A DNA stretch of 25,249 nt from Euryarchaeota archaeon UBA36. GTDB taxonomy: Archaea; Thermoplasmatota; Poseidoniia; Poseidoniales; Thalassarchaeaceae. This document shows positions 1-6,955 of the stretch, in pieces. The stretch spans positions 1 to 25,249 of the forward strand of contig DAJW01000036.1 in NCBI GenBank assembly GCA_002496485.1, written 5' to 3'. The number at the start of each line of letters is the position of its first letter. The stretch's first letter is position 1. The notes under the pieces are model-generated. The model worked only from the letters and a program-made list of their open reading frames with translations. It was not told the origin of the DNA and did not search any database. The position numbers were made by a program, and so were the translations under genes.

Positions 1-48
1 GACAAGTAGTACCGGAGTAATTAACTGGGCACCCCTTTCATCCCTCAT
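1..48 (-). CDS. Start of an outward-running gene, possibly pilin-like (partial)
   Basis: Only the first 16 codons lie in the window; the frame is open to the edge and reads MRDERGAQLITPVLLV. The ATG (complement of 46-48) is supported by a TATA-like box centred about 26 nt upstream, which suggests a leaderless transcript. A charged start followed by Arg-Gly-Ala and then a hydrophobic stretch containing T-P-V-L-L-V resembles the class III signal peptide of archaeal type IV pilins, where cleavage precedes the hydrophobic helix. It could equally be an ordinary membrane protein N-terminus. With 16 residues the family is a guess, although the start itself is reasonable. Confidence 0.4.
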   Translation of the reverse strand, partial: MRDERGAQLITPVLLV

Positions 49-68
49 CGTTACCTGGAAGTAATGCC

Positions 69-79
69 ACCATATAATG
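69..79 (-). promoter_or_regulatory. TATA box for the partial gene at the left edge
   Basis: On the minus strand this reads CATTATATGGT. Its centre lies about 26 nt before the ATG at 48, the usual distance from an archaeal TATA box to the transcription start, so transcript and coding start would nearly coincide. Confidence 0.4.
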
Positions 80-148
80 ACACATCGAAAAAGTATCTAT
101 TCTTTGATTTCTAGTAAAGTTTAGAAATCATAATATGAAAGGCCGAAC

Positions 149-250
149 ATGGATTCAGACGTTCTGTCAATTTGTCTTAATTGCGGATACATGCCAGGAG
201 CATGGCTACCGGGTATCGAGTGCCCAGAATGTGGAGAACCCATGCTCTGA
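149..250 (+). CDS. 33-residue zinc-ribbon mini-protein
   Basis: A short complete frame of 33 residues with two Cys pairs: C9-x2-C12 (within CLNCGYM) and C25-x2-C28 (within CPECGEP). The spacing between pairs, 12 residues, and the Gly after each second Cys fit a rubredoxin-type zinc knuckle pair, so it probably folds around one zinc ion. Nothing else is present in the protein, and its partner is unknown; such mini-ribbons usually act as protein- or nucleic-acid-binding modules. No strong Shine-Dalgarno site is seen (only AAAGG near 138-142). It lies in the gap before the convergent EamA transporter, ending 13 nt from its stop. I am fairly sure of the coding call because the Cys pattern is unlikely by chance; the function is not known. 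Confidence 0.7.
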   Translation: MDSDVLSICLNCGYMPGAWLPGIECPECGEPML

Positions 251-263
251 TTCAATTATTCTG

Positions 264-1226
264 CTATATTTGATGCCCGTCTGTCAATCTTTCAGACTCT
301 TTTAGGACCTCTCTGACTCCAATGACTATTGTACCGAAACCAATAAGCATGGATATCCCCATATTCTCTTCTAATAATAACCATCCGCTGAGAACTCCAA
401 ATACTGGGACTAAGAATACATAGGATGACGCTGCAGTGGCCCCAATTCTATCTATCCCTCTTGCAAACCATGCATAGGTTAGAACAGTAGAAATTAGACC
501 AAGATAAGCCACTGAAAACCATTCAGCTAAATTGGGTCTTGGTATTCCAGAATTCCAAATCTCTACCAGCATCCATGGAGTTAATAGTGCCCATCCGACT
601 ATTGAATACCACACTACAATTTCGAATGAGGTACCAATTGATCCATCTAGTAATGCCATTTTAGTCAGGTTACTTGTTGCTGCCCATGTCAGAGCAGCTA
701 AAGCAATCATTACTGCTCCAGTCAATCTATGATTGAATGGTATATCAGTATTCGGACTCCAACCAACTACAGTTATCACCCCTATTAATCCAATGAACAA
801 TCCTATTATCATCCTAGGACTGATTTTCTGATCTAGCATTGGGATTGCTAAAAGTACAGTAAATATTGGATTCATTGGAATAATTAGAGATGCATCACCT
901 GCTGCAGTCCATTTCATTCCATTCATAAAAAGGAGTTGATATCCCATTGTACCTAGTAATGCCATCCAGAAGGTGTATTTCCATGCTTTTTCACCCTCAG
1001 GAAGAATCCTTGTTCTATCTCTTTTTTTGTATATCCAGCACCAGAGTATGAAACCAGCAACAGCAAAAACATACCTAAGCCATGCTGAGGTTGCTGGCCC
1101 CAAATTTGCTACATTCTCCTCTCCAAGACCATAACTTAGGAATCTTGCTACGGACCAAGTTGAACCCCATATAACTGCAACAAATAGAAGCAGTAAATGT
1201 ATACTAAGATTATCTTTGTATGACAT
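264..1226 (-). CDS. EamA/DMT-superfamily membrane transporter
   Basis: A 320-residue integral membrane protein with about ten hydrophobic helices in two halves, the hallmark of the drug/metabolite transporter superfamily with two EamA repeats. The first helix carries the typical VIWGSTWSVARF stretch; the second repeat starts near ALAALTWAATSN and ends with the family-like AASSYVFLVPVFGVLSGW. These proteins export amino acids, metabolites or drugs across the cytoplasmic membrane; the substrate cannot be read from sequence. The open frame extends one codon further to TTG at 1229, but ATG at 1226 is preceded by the Shine-Dalgarno-like AGGGGG a few bases upstream, so I use it. The gene is alone on its strand here. 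Length is normal for the family and no key part is missing. Confidence 0.88.
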   Translation of the reverse strand: MSYKDNLSIHLLLLFVAVIWGSTWSVARFLSYGLGEENVANLGPATSAWLRYVFAVAGFILWCWIYKKRDRTRILPEGEKAWKYTFWMALLGTMGYQLLFMNGMKWTAAGDASLIIPMNPIFTVLLAIPMLDQKISPRMIIGLFIGLIGVITVVGWSPNTDIPFNHRLTGAVMIALAALTWAATSNLTKMALLDGSIGTSFEIVVWYSIVGWALLTPWMLVEIWNSGIPRPNLAEWFSVAYLGLISTVLTYAWFARGIDRIGATAASSYVFLVPVFGVLSGWLLLEENMGISMLIGFGTIVIGVREVLKESERLTDGHQI

Positions 1227-1333
1227 CAAAACCCCCTACGTCTCTATATTCCCATCTTAAATTATCAATCCAAGTAATTCTTGACTATTTCCAACAACTA
1301 CTACAAAATTAACCTATCTTGGTCAAAAAGAGC

Positions 1334-1343
1334 AAAATATATA
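1334..1343 (+). promoter_or_regulatory. TATA box of the lipoprotein gene
   Basis: AAAATATATA, centred about 29 nt before the ATG at 1368. This distance predicts a leaderless or nearly leaderless mRNA and favours 1368 over the upstream in-frame ATG at 1356, which would lie at or before the transcription start. Confidence 0.5.
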
Positions 1344-1367
1344 TGAAAAACTCAAATGGTAATATCA

Positions 1368-1799
1368 ATGAATAAACTCTTATTTTCTCTATCTATCATG
1401 TTTGCTCTAACTATCCCTATTACAGGATGCACAATGGAAAGCACTGACTCCGAAAGTCCTAGATTTACATTTTCCGATGATTTAGTAACCATTCCGGGCG
1501 ATAGTGGATGGTCATATCTGCAAATTACAGGATTTTCCAACTTTGAATGGAGAACTAACATAAGTTCTGGCGATAATCCCGAATGGAATGTTCTTTGGAT
1601 GGAAAAATCTGAATGTGGAAATTGGATGATGGGGGATCCTCATGATATAATCAGTGAGTTAAGTATGACTAACATAACTTCTGATGCATCCAAGATTTCA
1701 ATTGATGGATTAGTAAATTCCGATAATGAATATTGTCTAGCAGTAGAAAATTCAAATTCGGAAGATATTGTACTTACCGTATTAATACAAGCATGGTAG
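1368..1799 (+). CDS. Small secreted lipoprotein of unknown function
   Basis: A 143-residue protein with a clear lipoprotein signal: start MNKLLFSLS, a hydrophobic core and a lipobox-like ITGC with the acceptor Cys at residue 21. The mature part is acidic, Ser/Asn-rich and soluble, with two further Cys residues (in SECGN and EYCLA) that could form a disulfide, and a beta-rich look. I do not recognise a family. An upstream ATG at 1356 adds four residues (MVIS) and is disfavoured because the TATA box at 1334-1343 predicts transcription starting near 1364-1370. The gene runs convergently into the CobW gene, with 16 nt between stop codons. A role at the outer face of the membrane, for example ligand binding, is inference only. 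Confidence 0.75.
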   Translation: MNKLLFSLSIMFALTIPITGCTMESTDSESPRFTFSDDLVTIPGDSGWSYLQITGFSNFEWRTNISSGDNPEWNVLWMEKSECGNWMMGDPHDIISELSMTNITSDASKISIDGLVNSDNEYCLAVENSNSEDIVLTVLIQAW

Positions 1800-1815
1800 T
1801 TACCCTTCTAAATCG

Positions 1816-3000
1816 TCAAATTTTTTCTAAAACAAATTGATCATTATCAATTGGAACCCAAACATTAGTCCTTTCTTGATTCTGGATTTCAACTCGGTAT
1901 GGATTACCTTGATCCCAACACTTGAGAATCTTTCCTTCTGTGAATTCTCCGATATTCGCTAACACGGTATCTCCTTCCTTGAAACGTAACTTCTCTGCCT
2001 TACACTCCATCAATCCGGCCTGCAAATCCTCATGATTAAGATCGCGACCAATAAATACAAATCGACACTCCCTCTTTTCACCATCTTTCCAAATGAAATC
2101 TTCGCTGTAGTCCCCACCAAAGAGCATATGGACTCCTTGGAAAACGAATTTCTGATTCATTCCCTTAACTGCAAGTACTCCTTTGTATCGAAACAAGTCC
2201 TGTGCTTTATTTTCCATTAGGTTACCTATCCATTTTTCGAGTTTATTAACATTCAATTCACCTTCAAATTTAGAACTTGTAGATGTAACTCGTTGATCGT
2301 GTTCGTGCTCCGCATCTGTATCCAAGAACTCAGGATCCATTTCAAGTGTTCTATCTAAATCAAAAGATCCAATATCAATCAAATAATCTGTATCGACTAA
2401 ACTGTTCTGAGTATGATATATAGGAGCAAAACCGTTTATTGATTTAATTTTACTCTCAACTTCTTTCAAATAGTCTTCTGAAACAAGATCAATCTTATTC
2501 AATATAATTCTATCAGCAAAGGCAAGTTGCTCCACAGCTTCATTCTCAACGTCTTCTGGTTTCTCTTCTTCCACATGTTGGATGATATGTTTAGAATCTA
2601 CTACTGTGATAATACCATCTAATTTGTAACGGCCTACTACTCTATCATCAACAAAAAATGTTTGTGCGACTGGAGCTGGATCAGCCAAACCCGTTGTTTC
2701 AATCAAAACCCCATCAAAGTCTTTTATTCTATCATACATACTATCAAGTAATTCAGTAAGATCACCTCTAACTGTGCAACAGATACATCCATTCATCACT
2801 TCGATAATACTCTCTTCTGAACTCTCAACGATGATATTTTCATCAATTCCAATTTCTCCGAATTCATTTTCTATTATTGCAAATTTCATTTTGTGCTCTG
2901 TACTTGATAGTATGTGATTAAGCAAAGTTGTTTTACCCGATCCCAGAAAACCGGTCAAAACAGTCACCGGAATCTTCTTCTCTAGATTTTCATCATTCAT
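1816..3000 (-). CDS. COG0523/CobW-family GTPase with extra C-terminal beta domain
   Basis: A 394-residue G3E-type P-loop GTPase. Visible motifs: Walker A GFLGSGKTT (17-25), the diagnostic metal-binding GCICC (71-75, CxCC), ETTGLADP (101-108) and the guanine-recognition NKID (168-171). A short His/Asp patch EHEHDQ (231-236) precedes the CobW C-terminal domain (about 245-330). Family members are metallochaperones that insert or store zinc, cobalt or other metals in a GTP-dependent way; the acidic/His patch fits metal capture. Residues 339-394 form an added small beta module with G-D-T-V-L-A-N and a late W-V-P-I-D-N-D, not part of standard bacterial YjiA/CobW proteins. A 43-residue Cys-tailed gene lies 110 nt upstream on the same strand, with TATA-like and palindromic sequence in between. 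The metal is not known; zinc is the most common for this group. Confidence 0.9.
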   Translation of the reverse strand: MNDENLEKKIPVTVLTGFLGSGKTTLLNHILSSTEHKMKFAIIENEFGEIGIDENIIVESSEESIIEVMNGCICCTVRGDLTELLDSMYDRIKDFDGVLIETTGLADPAPVAQTFFVDDRVVGRYKLDGIITVVDSKHIIQHVEEEKPEDVENEAVEQLAFADRIILNKIDLVSEDYLKEVESKIKSINGFAPIYHTQNSLVDTDYLIDIGSFDLDRTLEMDPEFLDTDAEHEHDQRVTSTSSKFEGELNVNKLEKWIGNLMENKAQDLFRYKGVLAVKGMNQKFVFQGVHMLFGGDYSEDFIWKDGEKRECRFVFIGRDLNHEDLQAGLMECKAEKLRFKEGDTVLANIGEFTEGKILKCWDQGNPYRVEIQNQERTNVWVPIDNDQFVLEKI

Positions 3001-3020
3001 GCCTTACCCCGACTTCAGGC

Positions 3021-3036
3021 TGTATTAATAGCTATT
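3021..3036 (-). promoter_or_regulatory. TATA box and palindrome before the CobW gene
   Basis: The minus strand reads a TATA-like TATTAATA centred about 25 nt before the CobW ATG at 3000, partly overlapped by a perfect 10-bp palindrome AATAGCTATT (3027-3036). The position suggests CobW has its own promoter, possibly with an operator where a repressor would block TATA-box binding. The high A+T content weakens both claims. Confidence 0.35.
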
Positions 3037-3046
3037 TAATAGAATC

Positions 3047-3073
3047 TAATAATTATATGTCATAGAATTATTA
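3047..3073. repeat. Inverted repeat TAATAATT-N11-AATTATTA
   Basis: Perfect 8-bp arms at 3047-3054 and 3066-3073 separated by 11 nt, lying between the stop of the Cys-tail gene and the start of the CobW gene. The centre-to-centre distance of 19 nt is close to two helical turns, as for a dimeric regulator. It is pure A/T in both arms, so chance is possible. Confidence 0.4.
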
Positions 3074-3110
3074 ATTTTCGAAGTAAAACTAACCTAATTG
3101 CAATAGATGA

Positions 3111-3242
3111 CTAATTTCCACATCCGCATCCCGGACTATCACAACTAGAATTGTTACTTTTCTGTACATTTCGCTTCTTAGATTTCATTTTCTTAAGAGT
3201 AATATTATTTTTCCTCTGCCCTGTTAGTGTTCTACGATTCAT
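3111..3242 (-). CDS. 43-residue basic mini-protein with Cys/Gly-rich C-terminal tail
   Basis: A short complete frame starting at the ATG at 3242 and ending at a TAG at 3111. The first 30 residues are very basic (MNRRTLTGQRKNN..., KKMKSKKR) and the end is SCDSPGCGCGN, giving three closely spaced Cys (C34, C39, C41). Such a tail can bind a soft metal such as Zn or Cu, or carry a redox thiol pair. The gene precedes CobW on the same strand (110 nt apart), and the divergent TPR protein also ends in a Cys tail, so a metal carrier or client peptide for the CobW GTPase is my hypothesis. A shorter start at Met19 would leave 25 residues with the same tail. No strong Shine-Dalgarno site is visible and I know no matching family. 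Confidence 0.55.
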   Translation of the reverse strand: MNRRTLTGQRKNNITLKKMKSKKRNVQKSNNSSCDSPGCGCGN

Positions 3243-3328
3243 TAACCGACTCAGAATGAGATACTAATTGAAGATTATGCCTAAACTTAACAAATTCTGT
3301 ATCAAATCTAGAATAGAGAATAGTTCTG

Positions 3329-3345
3329 AATATATATATAATTAT
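3329..3345 (+). promoter_or_regulatory. TATA box of the TPR gene
   Basis: An A/T run with alternating TATATATATA at 3331-3340. Transcription would begin near 3360-3370, leaving a leader of about 20 nt before the ATG at 3385. This argues against the TTG start at 3268, which lies upstream of the box. Confidence 0.5.
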
Positions 3346-3384
3346 AGGACTAATATTAAGTTCTTTGCTAATTCCCAAAAAAAT

Positions 3385-5139
3385 ATGAGTTTAGCTCCAG
3401 AAGAATATGATTACGGTAAGCCAGAGAATTATCAATTTGTAGAAAGTCTAACTTTTTCTAATGAAGAAGCAAAGAAAATGTTCGTTCGCGCCTATGGGCA
3501 CATGCTGAATTATAACCATGAACAGGCCATTGCATGTTTCACAAAGTGTTCAGAATTAGATCCGAGTTGTGCAATGGCTTGGTGGGGAATTGCATATTGC
3601 GTTTCTTCAAACTACAACTGGACTCCTGGCCTAGGATCAGGATATGATCCAATTCAACAAGCAATCTCTCTAAAAGACGGATGTACTGAAATGGAACAAG
3701 ATTTAATCGATGCATTGGCAGAAAGGCATTCTGAAGAAGCTCGTGATGCGGCCGATCCCTCTGTCCTTAATATGGGCAACAGTCCAGAACTAAATATCGC
3801 ATTCGCAGAAGCAATGGCTCCTTTATATGAAAAATATAAGGGAAATTTGGACATTACTGCAATTTATGTTGAAGCTCTAATGAATCTAAAAGCTTGGCAA
3901 CTATGGGATAAGAATACTTCTACTGGCGAAATAACTCCAGCAGATGACAATACTTTATTGCTTGTCAAAGTTCTAGAAGATGCCTTTGAAAGTAGTGAAG
4001 AAGCAAAAGTACATCCAGCACTATGTCATCTATATTGTCATGCATTGGAATTATCTCCATTCCCAGAAAGAGCACTTCCTGCTGCAGATGTTCTACGAAC
4101 TCTGATGCCAGGATTAGGGCACTTAGTACACATGCCATCTCACATTGATGCTTGGGTCGGTCAATGGAAAGAGGCAATTGATTGCAACATAGCTGCTGTA
4201 GAAGCAGATGATCATTATGTAGAAATTACTGGCAATGAATCACAATTTTACAAATTTTACAGAATGCATAATCATCACTTTGTCGTATGGTGCGCCATGT
4301 TTGATGGACAATATGAAACTGCGATGAAGTATGCACGTAAAGCCGCTAGTACACTTCCAGCCGGAGATGCTGAATCAGGAGTACAATTTATGTTAGCTGG
4401 AATCATTCCAATGGGGGCAATATTCCTCGAGTCATATGTAACAATGCCATGGCACGTGATGATTAGATTTGGTAAATGGGATGAAATACTCAATGAGCCG
4501 CTACATACTGATGTGGATGTATTTCCCGCTGCAATTGCAACGCAGCATTACGCTAGAGGTGTTGCCTATGCTTCCAAAGGAATGGTTCCTGAGGCAGAAT
4601 CTGAACAAGCTCTATTCAAGAATGCATTACAAAATCCCGCACTAGCAGGTCGAGTGCTTCACAACAATTTGATGTATCAAGATCCTAATGATGGCCCCTG
4701 TATTCTTTTAGTAAATGATGCGATACTGGATGGAGAAATTGAATATCGTAGACAATTCTTAGCAAAACAAAATGGACAAGATGCCGACTTTAGTGAAGCA
4801 TTTAATCATCTTCGTAGAGGAGTAGAACTTTCGCTAAATCTCGCTTACAATGAGCCTTGGGGGCAGATGCAACCAGTTCGACATATCTTAGGAGCATTAT
4901 TATTAGAACAAGGAGAAGTCGAAGAAGCAGAAGAAGTATACCGTGCTGATATAGAACTTTGGAAAGATAACATGTGGGGCCTATTAGGACTGAAACTTTG
5001 TCTAGAAGAAAGAGGCGACTCTCCAGAAGAATTGGCAAGGATAACTGAGCTATTCAATGAGAGAAGTGCGAGAGCAGACATTTTACCAGCAAAAACATGC
5101 TTTTGTGCGCAGGACAGTATTGATGAGAGTTGCTGCTAA
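3385..5139 (+). CDS. TPR-repeat protein with conserved His motifs and Cys tail
   Basis: A 584-residue soluble protein of helical repeats. The first TPR is clear: YNHEQAIACFTKC followed by LDPSCAMAWWGIAY. The middle carries HPALCHLYCHALE (about 210-222) and HLVHMPSHI (about 246-254), His-rich stretches that I recognise as conserved in a widespread but uncharacterised bacterial TPR family; they could bind a metal. The C-terminus reads KTCFCAQDSIDESCC, placing Cys at 572, 574, 583 and 584, the last two residues. There is no signal peptide, so it acts in the cytoplasm. The frame stays open upstream to TTG 3268, but those 39 residues look non-coding and span the TATA box, so I start at ATG 3385. 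It is divergent from the Cys-tail mini-protein and CobW, supporting a link to metal handling. Function is unproven. Confidence 0.85.
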   Translation: MSLAPEEYDYGKPENYQFVESLTFSNEEAKKMFVRAYGHMLNYNHEQAIACFTKCSELDPSCAMAWWGIAYCVSSNYNWTPGLGSGYDPIQQAISLKDGCTEMEQDLIDALAERHSEEARDAADPSVLNMGNSPELNIAFAEAMAPLYEKYKGNLDITAIYVEALMNLKAWQLWDKNTSTGEITPADDNTLLLVKVLEDAFESSEEAKVHPALCHLYCHALELSPFPERALPAADVLRTLMPGLGHLVHMPSHIDAWVGQWKEAIDCNIAAVEADDHYVEITGNESQFYKFYRMHNHHFVVWCAMFDGQYETAMKYARKAASTLPAGDAESGVQFMLAGIIPMGAIFLESYVTMPWHVMIRFGKWDEILNEPLHTDVDVFPAAIATQHYARGVAYASKGMVPEAESEQALFKNALQNPALAGRVLHNNLMYQDPNDGPCILLVNDAILDGEIEYRRQFLAKQNGQDADFSEAFNHLRRGVELSLNLAYNEPWGQMQPVRHILGALLLEQGEVEEAEEVYRADIELWKDNMWGLLGLKLCLEERGDSPEELARITELFNERSARADILPAKTCFCAQDSIDESCC

Positions 5140-5194
5140 TAGATATTTAATTTCCGTGAATTAGAAGTATTACTACCAACTCCATTCTAAACCG

Positions 5195-6517
5195 GTGATA
5201 GTTTTGGATGACATATATTCATCCATAGATAAGAAAAATACCAAGAAAATCAGAAGGCATGATTTAGACTGGCTTCGTATTATTTTATTCGGTCTTCTAA
5301 TTCCTTTTCATATTTCAATTGGAATTTATTGGACAACTTATGGCGAACAAATTAATCCAAATTTAGAGAATCCTGAAAGATCTGGATTATTGGACTACAG
5401 CGAAGATGAACAAGATGCTGCAATCAACCTTTACACACAAGAATCTGTGGATCCGACGAGTATGTTCCTTCACTGGATGCACCAGTGGCGTCTAGCGGCA
5501 TTGTTTATGATATCTGGATTCGGAACTGCTTTCGCATTCAAAAATAGAAAATGGCAAGAATTCATCAAAGAACGGTTCTTTAGGCTTATAATACCAATGT
5601 TTTTTGGAGTATGGACAGTAGGTTTTGTTGGTTCAGTAATTTTAGGAAATATAGAACCAGATGTAGAAGGACTAATTTCAGGATTTATTTGGGTAATTTT
5701 ACTTTCACTTTTTTTCTGGGTACCAGTTCTAGGAAAAATCCTTTCATTGGGGCATCTATGGTTTATATGGAATCTATTTCAGTATTCAATATTGTTAACT
5801 CCCATTTTTCACTACATCAACACTAAACCCGATAGAAAAATAGCTAAATTAATCAAATCAACTTTTTCATTGCCTAATGGTTTAGGAATTTTCTTAATTT
5901 TTCCATTATTTCTAACGTTTACAGAAATCCTATTCAAGCCTTGGATGGTTGGTTTTCTAGGTTCTGGATATCAATGGTTTTGGTATTTTCTTTTCTTCTT
6001 ATTCGGATATCTTTGTATAATTTCCAAAGATCAATATTATGCAATCATCGAAAAGCGTCGAATAATTATATCCATTATTACTATCATTCTTACCCTTGCA
6101 TTCATTTGGCTTAGAATCGAACAGTATGATTCCGGAATACCATATGTGGATGGTGGTTGGATTAGTTTCAATATAATCCATAATTCTAAGACAATTTTTG
6201 CTTGCTTAATCCATAGTTTTCATTCATGGTTCTGGTGCCTAACAATCTTTTCTTGGGGGGCACATATTCTGAATAATCCAAGTCACAGACTTACATACCT
6301 AAATCAGGGAGTATATACATTTTATATTGTTCATATGCCCTTAACATATCTCAGTTTACTTATTTCGTCCGAGCTCGGTATCACTAACCTTTTCGCAGTA
6401 ATATTTTGTACATTCTTTGTGGCTGTTAATTGTTGGTTATTCTTTGAGATAGCTAAAAGGAATAAAATTACGAGATTCCTTTTCGGTATTAAAGAGCCAA
6501 AAAATGTAATAAAATAA
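5195..6517 (+). CDS. Acyltransferase-3 family membrane protein (MdoC/OpgC-like)
   Basis: A 440-residue polytopic membrane protein with about ten helices. The N-terminus has the family signature: a basic RRHDLDWLR, then a first helix ending in PFHISIG, with the His expected to act in acyl transfer. HQWRLAALFMISGFG followed by FIKERFFRLIIPMFFG is very close to the arrangement in glucan succinyltransferase MdoC/OpgC, and HLWFIWNLFQY plus a late YIVHMPLTYL complete the pattern. Such enzymes move acetyl, succinyl or fatty acyl groups across the membrane onto sugars or lipids at the cell surface; the acceptor here is unknown. The start is a GTG at 5195; no ATG lies close by in frame. It ends 6 nt before the convergent SerK-like stop, with a T-rich bidirectional terminator between. 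Confidence 0.88.
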   Translation: MIVLDDIYSSIDKKNTKKIRRHDLDWLRIILFGLLIPFHISIGIYWTTYGEQINPNLENPERSGLLDYSEDEQDAAINLYTQESVDPTSMFLHWMHQWRLAALFMISGFGTAFAFKNRKWQEFIKERFFRLIIPMFFGVWTVGFVGSVILGNIEPDVEGLISGFIWVILLSLFFWVPVLGKILSLGHLWFIWNLFQYSILLTPIFHYINTKPDRKIAKLIKSTFSLPNGLGIFLIFPLFLTFTEILFKPWMVGFLGSGYQWFWYFLFFLFGYLCIISKDQYYAIIEKRRIIISIITIILTLAFIWLRIEQYDSGIPYVDGGWISFNIIHNSKTIFACLIHSFHSWFWCLTIFSWGAHILNNPSHRLTYLNQGVYTFYIVHMPLTYLSLLISSELGITNLFAVIFCTFFVAVNCWLFFEIAKRNKITRFLFGIKEPKNVIK

Positions 6518-6534
6518 AAAAATTTATTTTTTTC
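6511..6534. terminator. Bidirectional A/T-run terminator between convergent genes
   Basis: A-rich on the left (6511-6522) and T-rich on the right (6523-6533, including seven consecutive T), so transcripts from both strands end in a U-run. Archaeal RNA polymerase terminates on such runs without a hairpin. The stops of the two convergent genes lie within it. Confidence 0.55.
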
Positions 6535-6937
6535 TTAAATCTGAAAGAGGTATAGCAATCTTCGGTAACTCGAAATCGAAAAGATGACGACTAGTTTTTG
6601 GGTGGAAAAGAGATTCAGACATTCCTTTTTCAATTACTTCATTTTTTGTTATCGAATTCTTCCCAGAATTTGGCCATGTCACAACACTTACTGAATCATC
6701 TGTTAAATAATCTACTAGAATTACTGGAACTAGTCTAAGTGATAACTTATGCGCAGCCATACATTTATGATGACCATCTAGAATTACACATGTTTCTCTA
6801 TCTACAATTATTGGTTTGTAGAATCCCTTCTTTTCTAATTTATTTACTCTTCTAGAAACATTATCAGAAATGACCTCTTCATGACCCTTTAACAAGTCAA
6901 TTGACATCAATTCAACGTCATAGGGGGCGTCTACCAT
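6524..6937 (-). CDS. Minimal SerK/ParB-like protein (candidate free-serine kinase)
   Basis: A 137-residue cytoplasmic protein with a ParB/Srx-type fold: LLKGHEEV (15-22), ILDGHHK (52-58) and PVILVDY (71-77). It also has VVTWP and a C-terminal part, TKNEVIE...FHPKTSRHLF, ending in PLSDLR. From memory, Thermococcus kodakarensis SerK, an ADP-dependent free-serine kinase feeding O-phosphoserine to cysteine synthesis, has the same order (KPHE, DGHHR, VDYF, VYTWYP, then PTKEEV, FSPKTTRHVLP) but is about 240 residues. This copy appears to lack the roughly 100-residue middle segment, and DGHHR is DGHHK. Glu20 corresponds to the proposed catalytic Glu. Kinase activity is plausible but unproven; a DNA-binding or nuclease ParB role is the alternative. 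It is divergent from rpl15e, with 65 nt between starts. Confidence 0.8.
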   Translation of the reverse strand: MVDAPYDVELMSIDLLKGHEEVISDNVSRRVNKLEKKGFYKPIIVDRETCVILDGHHKCMAAHKLSLRLVPVILVDYLTDDSVSVVTWPNSGKNSITKNEVIEKGMSESLFHPKTSRHLFDFELPKIAIPLSDLRKK

Positions 6938-6955
6938 ATACTTCCGCTTGCAAGC
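6935..6955 (+). promoter_or_regulatory. Divergent promoter region with 10-bp palindrome (rpl15e / SerK-like)
   Basis: CATATACTT at 6935-6943 is a TATA-like box for rpl15e and overlaps the start codon of the divergent gene. Just downstream is a perfect palindrome GCTTGCAAGC (6946-6955), placed between TATA box and expected transcription start (about 6963), where a bound regulator could block transcription in both directions. Confidence 0.4.

Noticed and set aside
1352..1561. 69-residue minus-strand frame over the lipoprotein gene
   Set aside because: The plus strand has a clear lipobox signal peptide and TATA box; the antisense frame has neither.
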